From Rhodocaloribacter litoris (GTDB taxonomy: Bacteria; Bacteroidota; Rhodothermia; Rhodothermales; ISCAR-4553), in contig NZ_CP076718.1 in the NCBI RefSeq assembly GCF_011682235.2, positions 3,830,400-3,894,399 on the forward strand: DNA of 64,000 nt, read 5' to 3'. The notes beneath the pieces were generated by a model, which was not told where the DNA came from, did not search any database, and was given only the letters and a program-made list of their open reading frames with translations. This document shows, piece after piece, positions 1 through 7,644 of the stretch; position 1 is the first letter of the stretch; each line of letters begins with the position of its first letter. The position numbers and the translations under genes are program-made.

Positions 1-1416
1 CTGCTGGAGGCTCATGGTAAGGTGCCCGGCCAGGCTGTCGAGGGTGTTGCCCGTTCCCTCGGCGATGATGTGCCCGTAGAGGGCGGTACGGAGCGCCGGG
101 CGTCTCAGGAGCCGGCCCAGGTTCAGGGCTTCGGCGTACAGGTTGGCCGCGAAGCCGGGGGGGCGGCCGGGGTCTTGCCGCAGGCCGAGGGTGCCCACCA
201 CCTTGCCGGTGCGGCTCTGGAGGTCTACGGTGGCGTTGACCCGGACCGGCGTCCGGTGGTCCGTCTTCCGGAGTGGCACCACCCCCACGGTATAGAGCTC
301 GGCCACCAGGCTGTCGAGCCGGATCTGTCGCCAGAGGGACATGCCGGGCAGCACGGCCTGCAGGTCGCGGGTACGCAGCACGTTCCGCCGGAAAGCCAGT
401 TCGAAGTCGAGCGAATCCGGCAGGCCGAAGAGGGTGCCCCCGCCGGCGATGCGGGTCCGTCCGCGTTCGAGGGTGAACCGCTCGACGACGAGTGCCGGCA
501 CCGGCCCTTGCAGCCGGGCTTCCATGCGGACCGCGTCGGCCAGGGGCAGGGACGGAAAGAGGCGACGGAGGGCATCGAAGTCGAGGCGGCCGGGTGCCAG
601 GTTCAGGTCCAGCGAGGCCTGCCGGAACGCCCCGCCGAGGAGGGCGGCCGGATCGTGCACGGCCCCGTCCAGGGACAGCTCGGTGCCCCCCGCCTTCAGC
701 TCGAACTGGGGGATCGCCAGCACGCTGTCCTGCCAGACGAACTGGCCGTCCATCGCGTCGATCGCGAAGCGCGGGGTGTCCAGCCGGGCGTGCAGGTGAA
801 GCAGGTCGATCTGCCGGAGGCCAGGTCGCCAGTCGATGGTGGCCTGCAGCGCCAGCGTGTCGATGACGGCGCGGGTGTAGTCGAAGACGTCGCCCCGGCG
901 GACGGCGGGCGGGGGCGGGCCGTCGCGCGTGGTGAAGACCCGCCCGTCGACCACGCGCAGGTCGGCCGAAGAGAAGTCCCAGGGAGGGGCGGCCGTCGTG
1001 TCGGGTCGGCGCGGGCGCAGGGCGGCGGCCACGTTCCACGTGCCGTCTTCGGCGCGGTGCAGCCGGGCCACCGGCCGGAAGAGTTCGAGCATGCCCAGGC
1101 CCACCGCGCGACGAAACAACTGGCGCAGGCGCGGGCGTGCCACCACCGAGTCGACCGCGAGCACGAGCCGGCCCTCGGGGTCGTAGAGCCGCACGTCGCG
1201 GGCCCACAGGGTGTTGACCAGGTTGCCGGTGAGCTTGCCGATGTAGAGCCGCCCCTCGAACGTGGCGGCAAAGCGCATCTCGATGGCCCGGCGTACCGCA
1301 TCCCGCCCGACTTCGGTTCGGGTCAGAGCGAAGAAGAGGACGATGAGGCCCAGCACCGCATACAGCGCGAGGGCGAGCACCTTGCGCGGGATATGTATCA
1401 GCAGGCGGAAGGGCAA
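1..1416 (-). CDS. TamB/AsmA-like large envelope protein, N-terminal part (3' end outside window)
   Basis: Reading the minus strand gives an unbroken frame that runs off the left edge, so only the first ~470 residues are visible. An N-terminal membrane anchor (VLALALYAVLGLIVLFFAL) is followed by the text EGRLYIGKLTGN and then long amphipathic beta-strand repeats such as ARDVRLYDPEGRLVLAVDS. This is the pattern of AsmA/TamB proteins, which bridge the inner and outer membranes in lipid transport or outer-membrane protein assembly. An in-frame stop lies at 1498-1500 and there is no ATG, so TTG at 1416 is the likeliest start; GTG at 1380 would also keep the anchor. The long open frame on the opposite strand is a GC-rich shadow. 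I infer the family from architecture alone; the diagnostic C-terminal domain is not in the window. Confidence 0.72.
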   Translation of the reverse strand, partial: MPFRLLIHIPRKVLALALYAVLGLIVLFFALTRTEVGRDAVRRAIEMRFAATFEGRLYIGKLTGNLVNTLWARDVRLYDPEGRLVLAVDSVVARPRLRQLFRRAVGLGMLELFRPVARLHRAEDGTWNVAAALRPRRPDTTAAPPWDFSSADLRVVDGRVFTTRDGPPPPAVRRGDVFDYTRAVIDTLALQATIDWRPGLRQIDLLHLHARLDTPRFAIDAMDGQFVWQDSVLAIPQFELKAGGTELSLDGAVHDPAALLGGAFRQASLDLNLAPGRLDFDALRRLFPSLPLADAVRMEARLQGPVPALVVERFTLERGRTRIAGGGTLFGLPDSLDFELAFRRNVLRTRDLQAVLPGMSLWRQIRLDSLVAELYTVGVVPLRKTDHRTPVRVNATVDLQSRTGKVVGTLGLRQDPGRPPGFAANLYAEALNLGRLLRRPALRTALYGHIIAEGTGNTLDSLAGHLTMSLQQ

Positions 1417-1756
1417 GGCGTATGGGCGTGTGGTGGCGAAGGCGGGGCCTTCCGGGAAGCAGGCGGGTTGCCCGGAGCGGCGGGACGCGGGGCCGCATCA
1501 CGCCGTGGTTCTCCCGGCACCGCGGGCGGGGGGCTTCAGGGACGCGTCCCTCCCCCGGTCGTAGACCGCTCACCCGGAGGGCGGTGGAGGCCGGTAACTG
1601 AAATCCGGATGACCCGCTGCCGGATTTCTTGCGAGAAGCGATCAGGAGACGGCACCGGTGGGTGAACGTTCCCTTGAACGAGGAAAACGGACCGGGGTGC
1701 CGCAAAGGCGGGGGATAAAACGGGATTTCTCCGGATCTTCCTGCCCCGGCCCGGCC
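1417..1756. other. Intergenic region with weak hairpins
   Basis: No convincing gene lies between the TamB-like start and the aroB stop. Two inverted repeats are visible: a 14-bp perfect palindrome (AGGGACGCGTCCCT) near 1537-1550, and AAATCCGG/CCGGATTT at 1601-1608 and 1620-1627. The second lies about 130 bases beyond the aroB stop on the minus strand and could help end its transcript, but it lacks a clear T run. Confidence 0.4.
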
Positions 1757-2860
1757 TCAGGACGGCATGGTGCGGGCAAAGGTCCAGGCGGCCTCCACGG
1801 CCGCCGGGGGAACGGTGCCGGTCACGTAGGCCGCCCCGATGCGGCGGAGCACGACGAAGTGCACCGTGCCGGCCTCGACCTTTTTGTCCACCCGCATCGC
1901 AGCCAGGAGTTTCTCGATCGGATAGGTTGCCAGCCCCTCCGGCACCGGGATGCGGCGGACGAGTGCGTCCGCTACGTCCAGGGGAAAGTCGGGATGGAGG
2001 GTATGGGACAGGTGGAGGGCGGCCCGCATGCCCAGGGCCACGGCCTCGCCGTGGGTGAAGTGCCCGTAGCCGGTCACCTTTTCGATGGCGTGGCCGAACG
2101 TGTGGCCGAAGTTGAGCAGGGCGCGCCGGCCGTGCTCCCGCTCGTCCTCGCTGACGATGGCCGCCTTGATGGCCGCTGCACGGTGCACGGTCCGGGCGAC
2201 CACGTCGGGCCGGCGTTCAAGCAGGGGGTGCCAGTGATCCTGGAGGAAGGTGAAGAAGGCGGCGTCGGCGATGAGGGCGTGCTTGACGACTTCGGCCAGG
2301 CCGCTCGTCCACTCGCGTTCGGGGAGGGTGTCGAGCGTCCGGAGGTCGGCACAGACGAACACCGGCTGGTGAAAGGCCCCGATGAGGTTTTTGCCGAGTG
2401 GGTGGTTGATGCCGGTCTTACCGCCCAGGGCGCTGTCCACCTGGGCGATGAGGGTGGTCGGGAGCTGGACGAAGGGGAGGCCCCGGAGCAGGGTGGCGGC
2501 CACATACCCGGCCAGGTCGCCCACGACGCCGCCGCCCAGGGCCAGCACGGGGGTCTTGCGGTCGATGCCGTGGGCGAGCGCCAGGTCGTAGAGCCGGTGC
2601 AGGTGTTCGGCGGACTTGGTCGTCTCGCCGGGGGGGAGCACCGCCGTCAGCGGGCTCCAGCCGGCCGCGACCAGGGCTGCTTCGAGCGGGGCGCGGTAGT
2701 GGGCCGCCACGTGCTCGTCCGTGACCACGAGGCAGCGCCCCGGTCGCAGCCCGGCCGCCGCCATCCGTTCCGGCACCTCCTCGAGCGGTTGGAAGACGAC
2801 GTCGTATCCTCGCTGCGGGCCCAGGTCGATACGGATCGGCGAGAGGTCGGGGTGCGTCAT
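1757..2860 (-). CDS. aroB: 3-dehydroquinate synthase
   Basis: This 367-residue protein has the usual AroB length. It catalyses the NAD- and metal-dependent cyclisation of DAHP to 3-dehydroquinate, the second step of the shikimate pathway, in the cytosol. Visible signatures are the NAD-binding GGGVVGDLAGYVAATLLRG, the PTTLIAQVDSALGGKTGIN segment, GLAEVVKHALI, and the metal-binding NFGHTFGHAIE followed by HGEAVALGM. I start at the ATG giving MTHPDLSPIRIDLG because upstream residues look like random GC-rich translation. A lipoprotein gene lies upstream on the same strand, about 105 bases away. All expected catalytic motifs are present. Confidence 0.97.
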   Translation of the reverse strand: MTHPDLSPIRIDLGPQRGYDVVFQPLEEVPERMAAAGLRPGRCLVVTDEHVAAHYRAPLEAALVAAGWSPLTAVLPPGETTKSAEHLHRLYDLALAHGIDRKTPVLALGGGVVGDLAGYVAATLLRGLPFVQLPTTLIAQVDSALGGKTGINHPLGKNLIGAFHQPVFVCADLRTLDTLPEREWTSGLAEVVKHALIADAAFFTFLQDHWHPLLERRPDVVARTVHRAAAIKAAIVSEDEREHGRRALLNFGHTFGHAIEKVTGYGHFTHGEAVALGMRAALHLSHTLHPDFPLDVADALVRRIPVPEGLATYPIEKLLAAMRVDKKVEAGTVHFVVLRRIGAAYVTGTVPPAAVEAAWTFARTMPS

Positions 2861-2914
2861 GGGAACGAGAGACCGGCTGGGGAGGGTCGTGCCGGCGGCA
2901 CAGGGGTAAGATAC

Positions 2915-2942
2915 GGCCTCCGGTGCCGCATCGCCGGAGGCC
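2915..2942. repeat. Short palindromic intergenic repeat, copy 1
   Basis: GGCCTCCGG and CCGGAGGCC form a 9-bp perfect stem with a 10-base loop, preceded by GATAC. The same 14-base start (GATACGGCCTCCGG) recurs at 14411-14424 with a matching right arm, so this is probably a dispersed REP-like palindrome rather than a gene-specific signal. It lies between aroB and the lipoprotein gene. Confidence 0.55.
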
Positions 2943-2966
2943 GGCGCAAAGGATCGACGAAAAAGC

Positions 2967-3422
2967 TCAGGGTTCCACGATGAGATAGGCCCGGTATTCC
3001 TCCTGCGTGATCGGCGGCCGGTTGTGCTCCGGATAGGGATCGAGCTGGACGAGTTGAAAGCGCAGCGCACGGTGCTGCACGACGGTGTTCTGCAGGTACG
3101 GTACCGGCACAAGCCCGGGAATGGACAGGATGAACTGCACCGGCCGTTCCTCCTCGTCGAGGGTGCGCAACAGGATGCTGGCCGAGCCGGCCGTCGGGCA
3201 GTTCACGTTCCGGGGGCAGCGGCTGTCTTCCGTGACGAGAAGGAAACGGAGTCGCAGGCCGGTGCCTTCGATGCCGGTTTCTTCGCCCTGGGCGAGCACG
3301 AACGTTTCTCCGATACGGACCACGTCGAGGAGAGGGTCCTCTTGCAATGCGGTGAACTGGCGCCCGCATCCCCCCAGGACAAGCGGCAAGAGAAACCAGA
3401 GCACGGCCGGGCGACAGGACAT
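2967..3422 (-). CDS. Hypothetical lipoprotein
   Basis: The 151-residue product starts MSCRPAVLWFLLPLVLGGCG, a signal peptide with a lipobox (LGGC, Cys 19), so it should be lipid-anchored outside the cytoplasm. The mature part is a predicted beta-rich domain with two further cysteines in SRCPRNVNCP that could form a disulfide. No known catalytic motif is visible. It lies upstream of aroB on the same strand, separated by about 105 bases containing the palindrome at 2915, so co-transcription is possible but not shown. I do not recognise the family. Confidence 0.75.
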   Translation of the reverse strand: MSCRPAVLWFLLPLVLGGCGRQFTALQEDPLLDVVRIGETFVLAQGEETGIEGTGLRLRFLLVTEDSRCPRNVNCPTAGSASILLRTLDEEERPVQFILSIPGLVPVPYLQNTVVQHRALRFQLVQLDPYPEHNRPPITQEEYRAYLIVEP

Positions 3423-3506
3423 GGTACCTCCAAAAGGATTCCTTTCCGGCCCAAATAAGGGGGCGCGAGAAGACCACGCAAGGCAAAAAATGCGTGCCCG
3501 GCCGGA

Positions 3507-3884
3507 TCAGTTCCCCGGCGAGCTTCGGAGGTAGTCGTCGGTTTTGTCAAGCCAGTCCTGGCGGGGCGGGCTGAAAATGTCCACGTCCAGCGTGTCTTCG
3601 AGCGCCTCGGCTTTGTGGGGCACGTTCGACGGGATGTGCAGTACCTCCCCCGCGTGCACGATCACCTCCTCGCGTTCGTCTTCCCCGATCCAGAAGCGCA
3701 GCGCCCCCTCCAGGACGTAGGTGATCTGCTCGTTCACGTGCCGGTGTTTCGGGACGATGCAGCCTTTCTTGAGGTAGACGTGGGCCAGCATGACGCGTTC
3801 ACCGGTGATCAGGCGCCGGTCGAGCAGGTCGTTGACCCGTTCCCGTTCCAGGTCGTCCCAGCGATAGAAGGATACAAGGCTCAT
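3507..3884 (-). CDS. Small cupin-domain protein
   Basis: This is a 125-residue single-domain cupin starting MSLVSFYRWDDLE. The first cupin motif is KHRHVNEQITYVLEG, with two His and a Glu as likely metal ligands, and the second is AGEVLHIPSNVPHKAEA, whose His would complete the site. Members of this group are small metal-binding beta-barrels with varied or unknown roles (sugar or keto-acid binding, dioxygenase, isomerase), so no reaction is assigned. A longer in-frame extension is possible but has no family resemblance. Confidence 0.85.
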   Translation of the reverse strand: MSLVSFYRWDDLERERVNDLLDRRLITGERVMLAHVYLKKGCIVPKHRHVNEQITYVLEGALRFWIGEDEREEVIVHAGEVLHIPSNVPHKAEALEDTLDVDIFSPPRQDWLDKTDDYLRSSPGN

Positions 3885-4127
3885 GGGGGAGAGGGCTGAA
3901 TGAAGGGGCGAGGGGAAAACAAGGTACACCGGGAGGCGGATGCATGCAACGCACTCGTGCTCAGCAAAATCCCAAAGGGGACCGGGAACTGATAGGAAAC
4001 TCGTCCACACACCGCGGGTCTTCGTCGCTCTTCAGGCATGCGGGGTTCAGGCGTGACGGCAGTCGCTGGCTGCTGGAGATCATCTCATCGTGATTTTTCA
4101 GGGCGGGATGATCACACACCTCTTCTG
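3885..4127. other. Intergenic region, no gene seen
   Basis: This forms the left part of an 865-base non-coding stretch between the cupin and the sigma-factor gene. I see only a short inverted repeat (GATCAT near 4076 and ATGATC near 4108) around an AT-richer stretch, and no coding signal. Confidence 0.4.
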
Positions 4128-4594
4128 CTTCCCGGGTACCGGTTGACAAGGGTAGGTATTCACAGAAAGTGGCTTTTGAGACCCATAGAGCCCTTTCGAT
4201 CTGTCATCCCCAACTTGATTGGGGATCTGGAAAACGGAGCCTACGGACGGGCGTCCCGCCTTCGCGGAAACCGGAGGCTTCCGCAGGAACTGACGATGTC
4301 TTTTTCCTGAACGTGGTCTACAGCGGAGGTCGTGGTTATGGAGGGCATGGCTGCCTTTGCGAACGGCCCACATGTAGCCGCGGATCTGGACGCGTTGCGC
4401 GTCCCGTTAGCCCGGGCTGCCCACGTGTAGCCGCGGATCTGGACGCGTTGCGCGTCCCGTCGGCCCGGGCTCTCCAGTGGGCTGGGGGGCGCACCCATAA
4501 AGGGTGCGGCTACATTGCGCTGCACAACGACGCCTTCAGCAGCATGGACCAACGCTATATGAATACCTACCCCTGTCAAGGGTACCGGGGAAGA
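4128..4594. mobile_element. Putative MITE-like element with ~34-bp imperfect inverted repeats
   Basis: The sequence at 4128-4162, read in reverse complement, closely matches 4560-4594. They share TGAATACCTACCC, then TGTCAA, then GGTACC and GGGAAG, with a few mismatches and a one-base gap. The ~400 bases between hold no gene but several repeats: an inverted TCCCCAACTTGATTGGGGA near 4207, two 53-bp tandem units, and CACCCATAAAGGGTG. Terminal inverted repeats around a short non-coding core are typical of non-autonomous transposable elements. No flanking target duplication was confirmed and no matching transposase is in the window. Confidence 0.5.
4366..4471. repeat. 53-bp tandem repeat, two copies
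   Basis: Units 4366-4418 and 4419-4471 are nearly identical. Each begins GCCCACRTGTAGCCGCGGA, contains a perfect hairpin (GGACGCG-TTG-CGCGTCC) and ends in the palindrome AGCCCGGGCT or its near match. A related unit in reverse orientation sits at about 4492-4518, where the complement reads TGTAGCCGC followed by a different hairpin (ACCC-TTTAT-GGGT). The repeat lies inside the putative MITE. Confidence 0.8.
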
Positions 4595-4749
4595 CAACCG
4601 GCGAGAAAGAAGCGATCAGGTGGAGAAAGTTGTACCTGAAGACGTAGAAAACCGTCCGACGTGCTGGATGTGGGTGGAGGTCCCCGCCGGGGCGACATCA
4701 CTCAGATCCACCCCCGTATACCATCCACCGAACCCTCGGGCTGGCAGGA

Positions 4750-5331
4750 ATGACCGAACGAGAGCACGAGCCGGTATGGCTCCATGTACTCGATGGCCTG
4801 CGAAACTTCGTCGCTCGGCGCGTTCCGGCCGGGGAGGTTGACGACGTGCTCCAGGACATCCTCCTCCGCCTCCACCGTGCCGCTGCCTCGCTTCGCGACG
4901 ACCGGCGGGTCGAGGCGTGGATCTACGGTATCGCCCGTCATGCCATCGCTGACTTCTATCGAAAGCGCGAACCGGTCTCCGGGAAGGCAACGGGTGTGGT
5001 TGAGGAGGCAGATCCGGACGCGCAGCCGCCGGAGAACCTTGCGGCCTACGACGGCGATCATGTCGTTCACGAGGAAGTGCTCTCATGGCTCCGTCCCATG
5101 GCGGAGGAGTTGCCCGAGGCATACGGCCGTGCACTTATCATGGCCGACTTCGAAGGGCGCACCCTGCAGGAGGTCGCCGATGCTCTCGGCCTTTCGCTGA
5201 GCGGAGCGAAGTCGCGGGTCCGGCGTGCCCGTGCCCTGCTTGGGAAGGCGCTTCGGTCGTGTTGCGCGATCGAGTTCGGTCCCGATGCCCGCGTGACGGC
5301 GTTCCGGCGTCTCAGGCGCGATCCGCGCTGA
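4750..5331 (+). CDS. sigZ: ECF RNA polymerase sigma factor, SigZ-like
   Basis: This 193-residue protein has the two ECF sigma domains. Region 2 (about residues 14-80) includes GEVDDVLQDILLRLHRA and RRVEAWIYGIARHAIADFYR. Region 4 (about 115-165) includes LPEAYGRALIMADFEGRTL and an HTH in LGLSLSGAKSRVRRARALL. It would direct RNA polymerase to a small regulon. No anti-sigma gene follows; the next gene is an ArsI/CadI-type metalloenzyme 188 bases downstream, which suggests a metal-linked role, but this is inference. The SigZ label rests on overall resemblance. The AGGA upstream sits very close to the ATG. Confidence 0.85.
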   Translation: MTEREHEPVWLHVLDGLRNFVARRVPAGEVDDVLQDILLRLHRAAASLRDDRRVEAWIYGIARHAIADFYRKREPVSGKATGVVEEADPDAQPPENLAAYDGDHVVHEEVLSWLRPMAEELPEAYGRALIMADFEGRTLQEVADALGLSLSGAKSRVRRARALLGKALRSCCAIEFGPDARVTAFRRLRRDPR

Positions 5332-5434
5332 GGTCAACTCCCTTCAAATGAGCGCAGCGAACGCAGGCTCGCTTCGGACAACCCTCGTTTGAAAGATGCG
5401 TGTGAAGATTTTGTGAGGGTTGCGTCCTTTTTTC

Positions 5435-5456
5435 CGCCCCTGCGACTACAGGGGCG
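5435..5456. promoter_or_regulatory. Hairpin in the arsI leader
   Basis: CGCCCCTG and CAGGGGCG form a perfect 8-bp stem with a six-base loop (CGACTA), just after a run of T. The T run precedes the stem on the plus strand, so it is not a standard terminator. It lies 64 bases before the ArsI-like start and could be a leader structure or operator. A second inverted repeat (CTTCAAATGAG / CTCGTTTGAAAG) lies near 5342-5396. Confidence 0.35.
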
Positions 5457-5519
5457 AGCAGTGCACGGTGCCTGTTCGACGACAACACCAACTAGCCGCA
5501 GGTTCAGCCTGGCAGACTC

Positions 5520-5942
5520 ATGAAACGGATGCACGTCATGCTGCGCGTCAAGAACATCGACGAGGCTGTTGCCTTCTACTCCGCCCTGTTCGGAACCGAA
5601 CCAACGAAGCGAAAACCGGACTATGCGAAGTGGATGCTTGATGATCCCCGGGTGAACTTCTCCGTGGCTGAGAAAGAAGACGCCTTCGGAATCGAACACC
5701 TCGGCATTCAGGCCGAAACGCCGGAAGAGCTGGAGGAACTCCGGGAGCGGGTCGGCCGGGCCGGGGGCACGGTCAACAATGAGGGGGAGACGACGTGCTG
5801 CTATGCGAACTCGGACAAGACGTGGGTGGTGGACCAGCAGGGCGTCGCGTGGGAGGTGTTCTACACGCGTGGTGAGGCGAAGACGTACTTCGCCGTGAAG
5901 GCTCCTGCCGTGGAGGGTACACAAGAGGCGGTGTGCTGTTAG
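5520..5942 (+). CDS. arsI: ArsI/CadI-family metalloenzyme (VOC fold)
   Basis: The 140-residue protein is a vicinal-oxygen-chelate domain. Likely metal ligands are His5 (MKRMHVMLRV), His60 (FGIEHLGIQ) and Glu112 (AWEVFY). A vicinal cysteine pair, Cys93-Cys94 in GETTCCYAN, is the signature of ArsI, the C-As lyase that demethylates trivalent organoarsenicals, and of related CadI proteins. The chain ends in a second Cys-Cys pair (139-140), which could add thiol metal binding. The SigZ-like gene lies upstream on the same strand; no arsR, arsB or arsM gene is in the window. Substrate (organoarsenical versus cadmium) cannot be settled from sequence. Confidence 0.85.
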   Translation: MKRMHVMLRVKNIDEAVAFYSALFGTEPTKRKPDYAKWMLDDPRVNFSVAEKEDAFGIEHLGIQAETPEELEELRERVGRAGGTVNNEGETTCCYANSDKTWVVDQQGVAWEVFYTRGEAKTYFAVKAPAVEGTQEAVCC

Positions 5943-6029
5943 GGCGGTAGCTCCCGTCGCTGCAGGTCGGTACGGGGCGCCGGCGTTCCGGCTCGTCCGA
6001 ACGCCGGTGCTCCCGTAGCCCCGTCCGGC

Positions 6030-6277
6030 GGGCGACTTTCCGTCATTTCGTTCGACCTGCTTGGAGGGGCGGAGATTGCGGATGTTGCCTGCCGAAACGT
6101 CAGGCTTGTTCGTCATGCTACCAGCCTCGGAGCGTCAACAATTGAACGGAGAGCTAGCGATGCCGGGACAGGAACACTTGCCACCTTCACTCCTGCGACT
6201 GACTCGGCGTTGGTATTGAAGACCCGGAAGACCTGTGGGCTGACCTCGACTCGGCAATGCGCGCTGCTGTACGTTGA
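6030..6277 (+). pseudogene. Decayed C-terminus of a cystathionine gamma-synthase/lyase-type PLP enzyme
   Basis: Three frames together give a recognisable C-terminal end of a Cys/Met-metabolism PLP enzyme. Frame one (from about 6033) reads RLSVISFDLLGGAEIADVAC and then LVRHATSLGASTIERRAS; frame two (from 6163) PGQEHLPPSLLRL; frame three (from 6206) GVGIEDPEDLWADLDSAM and a stop at 6275. The matching family elements are the SF-L-GG-E start, ATSLGG-ES-IE and LLRLSVGIEDPEDL. Two +1 shifts and the lack of the PLP-binding body mean it cannot be functional. It differs clearly from the C-terminus of the intact metY in this window, so it derives from another paralogue or donor. Confidence 0.8.
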
Positions 6278-6514
6278 TTCCGTGGACAGTTAAAGACTGT
6301 TTCGGAATGAGGCGAGACGTCTGATCATCGACGCTCCTTACCGGGAGGTCGAGTCTCCGTTCTGGCTGCGCTGGTGCTTCGGCGTGGTGCTGCTCGAAGT
6401 GCTGGCATAGGCTGTCGATACCGGTCGATGGGTCATGAGGGCAGGCAGAGCACTGCTCGTCACAAAGTCTCTTCGGGCATGAGCCATCAAGGGCTTCGGT
6501 GCCGGTGTCCGGGG
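6278..6514. other. Non-coding stretch after the pseudogene
   Basis: No convincing gene. A short open stretch (about 6295-6410) encodes RLIIDAPYREVESPFWLR and a hydrophobic tail, but it has no start signal or recognisable family and may be another gene remnant. Confidence 0.35.
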
Positions 6515-7459
6515 TCAGCGTGCGTCCACTTGGAGCGCCAGCTCCCAGTACTCGCCCACGAGATCCTGGCCAAAGCTGTGGTGGGATTCTTCTTTAAGCA
6601 ATCGGTAGCCTTCTCGTTCGTAGATGTGCCGCGCCGCCGTGAGCACGTTGTTGGTCCACAGCACAATCTTGCTGTAGCCGGCCTGTCGTGCGAATCGTGT
6701 GCATTCCTGTACCAGACGCCTGCCGATGCCCAGCCCGCGCGCTTTGGGCTCCACCAGCAGTAGCCGCAACTGGGCCGTCGTATCGGTCTTTTTCACGAGA
6801 AAGACCGAGCCTACGTTTTCGCCGTTCATCTCGGCGATCCAGCAGCGTTCGCGCACCGGATCGAAGTTTTGAACGAATCGGGCGACGATCTCGGCGACCA
6901 GTGCTTCGAATTCTTCATTCCACCCGTATTCCTCGCGATAGAGCACGCCGTGGCGATGGACCACCCAACCCAGATCGCCGGAATAAGGAGGGCGCAAAAT
7001 GTAGGACGCCCGATGCTCAGGAGGAGCACCGAGCAGGGTCTCGACGGTCTTCATGGCCTGCACCAGGCGTCGTTGCTCTTCGTCCGACAGCTTGCTCAAC
7101 AACCGCTCGATGTCGCTCCGGGAAGCTGCATTCAGCCCGGCGAAGGCCTTTTGCCCTTTCTCGGTCAGGGAAACCAGGTATTGCCGGGCGTCGTGCTCGG
7201 AGGGTCGTTTTTCGACGAAGCCCTGTCGCTTCAGCCTGCGCAAGATCCGGCTCATGTAGCCCGGGTCCATGCCCAGTTCCTGGCAAAGACGGCTTGCTGT
7301 CGTCTCTTCGTGCTGGGCCAGTTCGTAGACCACACGAGCTTCAGGCAGAGAAAAAGGACTCTGCAGAAAACTATCCTGTAGCAGTCCGAGCTGTCGGGTA
7401 TAGAAACGATTGAATCGCCGGACCGTGTTGACACGCGCTGCAAGTGCCTCTGTATTCAT
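6515..7459 (-). CDS. MarR-type regulator fused to a GNAT acetyltransferase
   Basis: The 314-residue protein has two domains. Residues 1-145 form a MarR winged helix, with TASRLCQELGMDPGYMSRIL as recognition segment and EKRPSEHDARQYLVSLTEKG as wing. Residues 160-314 form a GNAT domain with the acetyl-CoA loop ARGLGIGRRLVQECTRFAR and the strand IVLWTNNVLTAARHIYEREG. MarR-GNAT fusions are a known family whose substrate is often unknown. The gene is divergent from an MhqO-like dioxygenase, and its promoter overlaps a palindrome, so it may repress itself and the neighbour. A very similar length in other MarR-GNAT proteins supports the ATG chosen. Confidence 0.9.
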   Translation of the reverse strand: MNTEALAARVNTVRRFNRFYTRQLGLLQDSFLQSPFSLPEARVVYELAQHEETTASRLCQELGMDPGYMSRILRRLKRQGFVEKRPSEHDARQYLVSLTEKGQKAFAGLNAASRSDIERLLSKLSDEEQRRLVQAMKTVETLLGAPPEHRASYILRPPYSGDLGWVVHRHGVLYREEYGWNEEFEALVAEIVARFVQNFDPVRERCWIAEMNGENVGSVFLVKKTDTTAQLRLLLVEPKARGLGIGRRLVQECTRFARQAGYSKIVLWTNNVLTAARHIYEREGYRLLKEESHHSFGQDLVGEYWELALQVDAR

Positions 7460-7495
7460 GGGGGCCTCCGTGGATTGGACGATCTATTTGTTGAC

Positions 7496-7525
7496 ATTGT
7501 AAACAGAATAATTGACTTCGTCAAT
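7496..7525 (-). promoter_or_regulatory. Sigma70-type promoter with overlapping palindromic operator
   Basis: On the minus strand TTGACG (7519-7524) and TACAAT (7496-7501) are separated by 17 bases, an almost ideal -35/-10 pair, about 40 bases before the MarR-GNAT start. The perfect palindrome ATTGAC-TTC-GTCAAT (7511-7525) covers the -35 box and is a strong candidate MarR operator. The region is AT-rich compared with its surroundings. Confidence 0.65.
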
Positions 7526-7644
7526 AAAAATTCGAACACTTCCCGGTCCGGCCAGGCTCAGCCATTTCTCCGGGGTGTTCTGCTCCGGAAGGAACCGGGT
7601 GAGGTCCGATCTGGTCTGTCTCCCTGTATCCGAAGGAGCGCCTC

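Noticed and set aside
22-1665. Long plus-strand open frame opposite the TamB-like gene
   Set aside because: Its translation is low-complexity Gly/Arg/Pro/Glu text without domain signs; the minus-strand frame gives a clear envelope-protein pattern. High GC creates such antisense frames.
4366-4471. Possible mini-CRISPR
   Set aside because: Only two directly abutting units with no spacer between them and no cas genes nearby; it is a tandem duplication.
5334-6116. Minus-strand frame opposite arsI
   Set aside because: It is antisense to a clear VOC protein, has no start signal and shows no family pattern.
6295-6410. Short open stretch after the PLP-enzyme remnant
   Set aside because: No ribosome site or recognisable family; kept only as a note in the non-coding entry.
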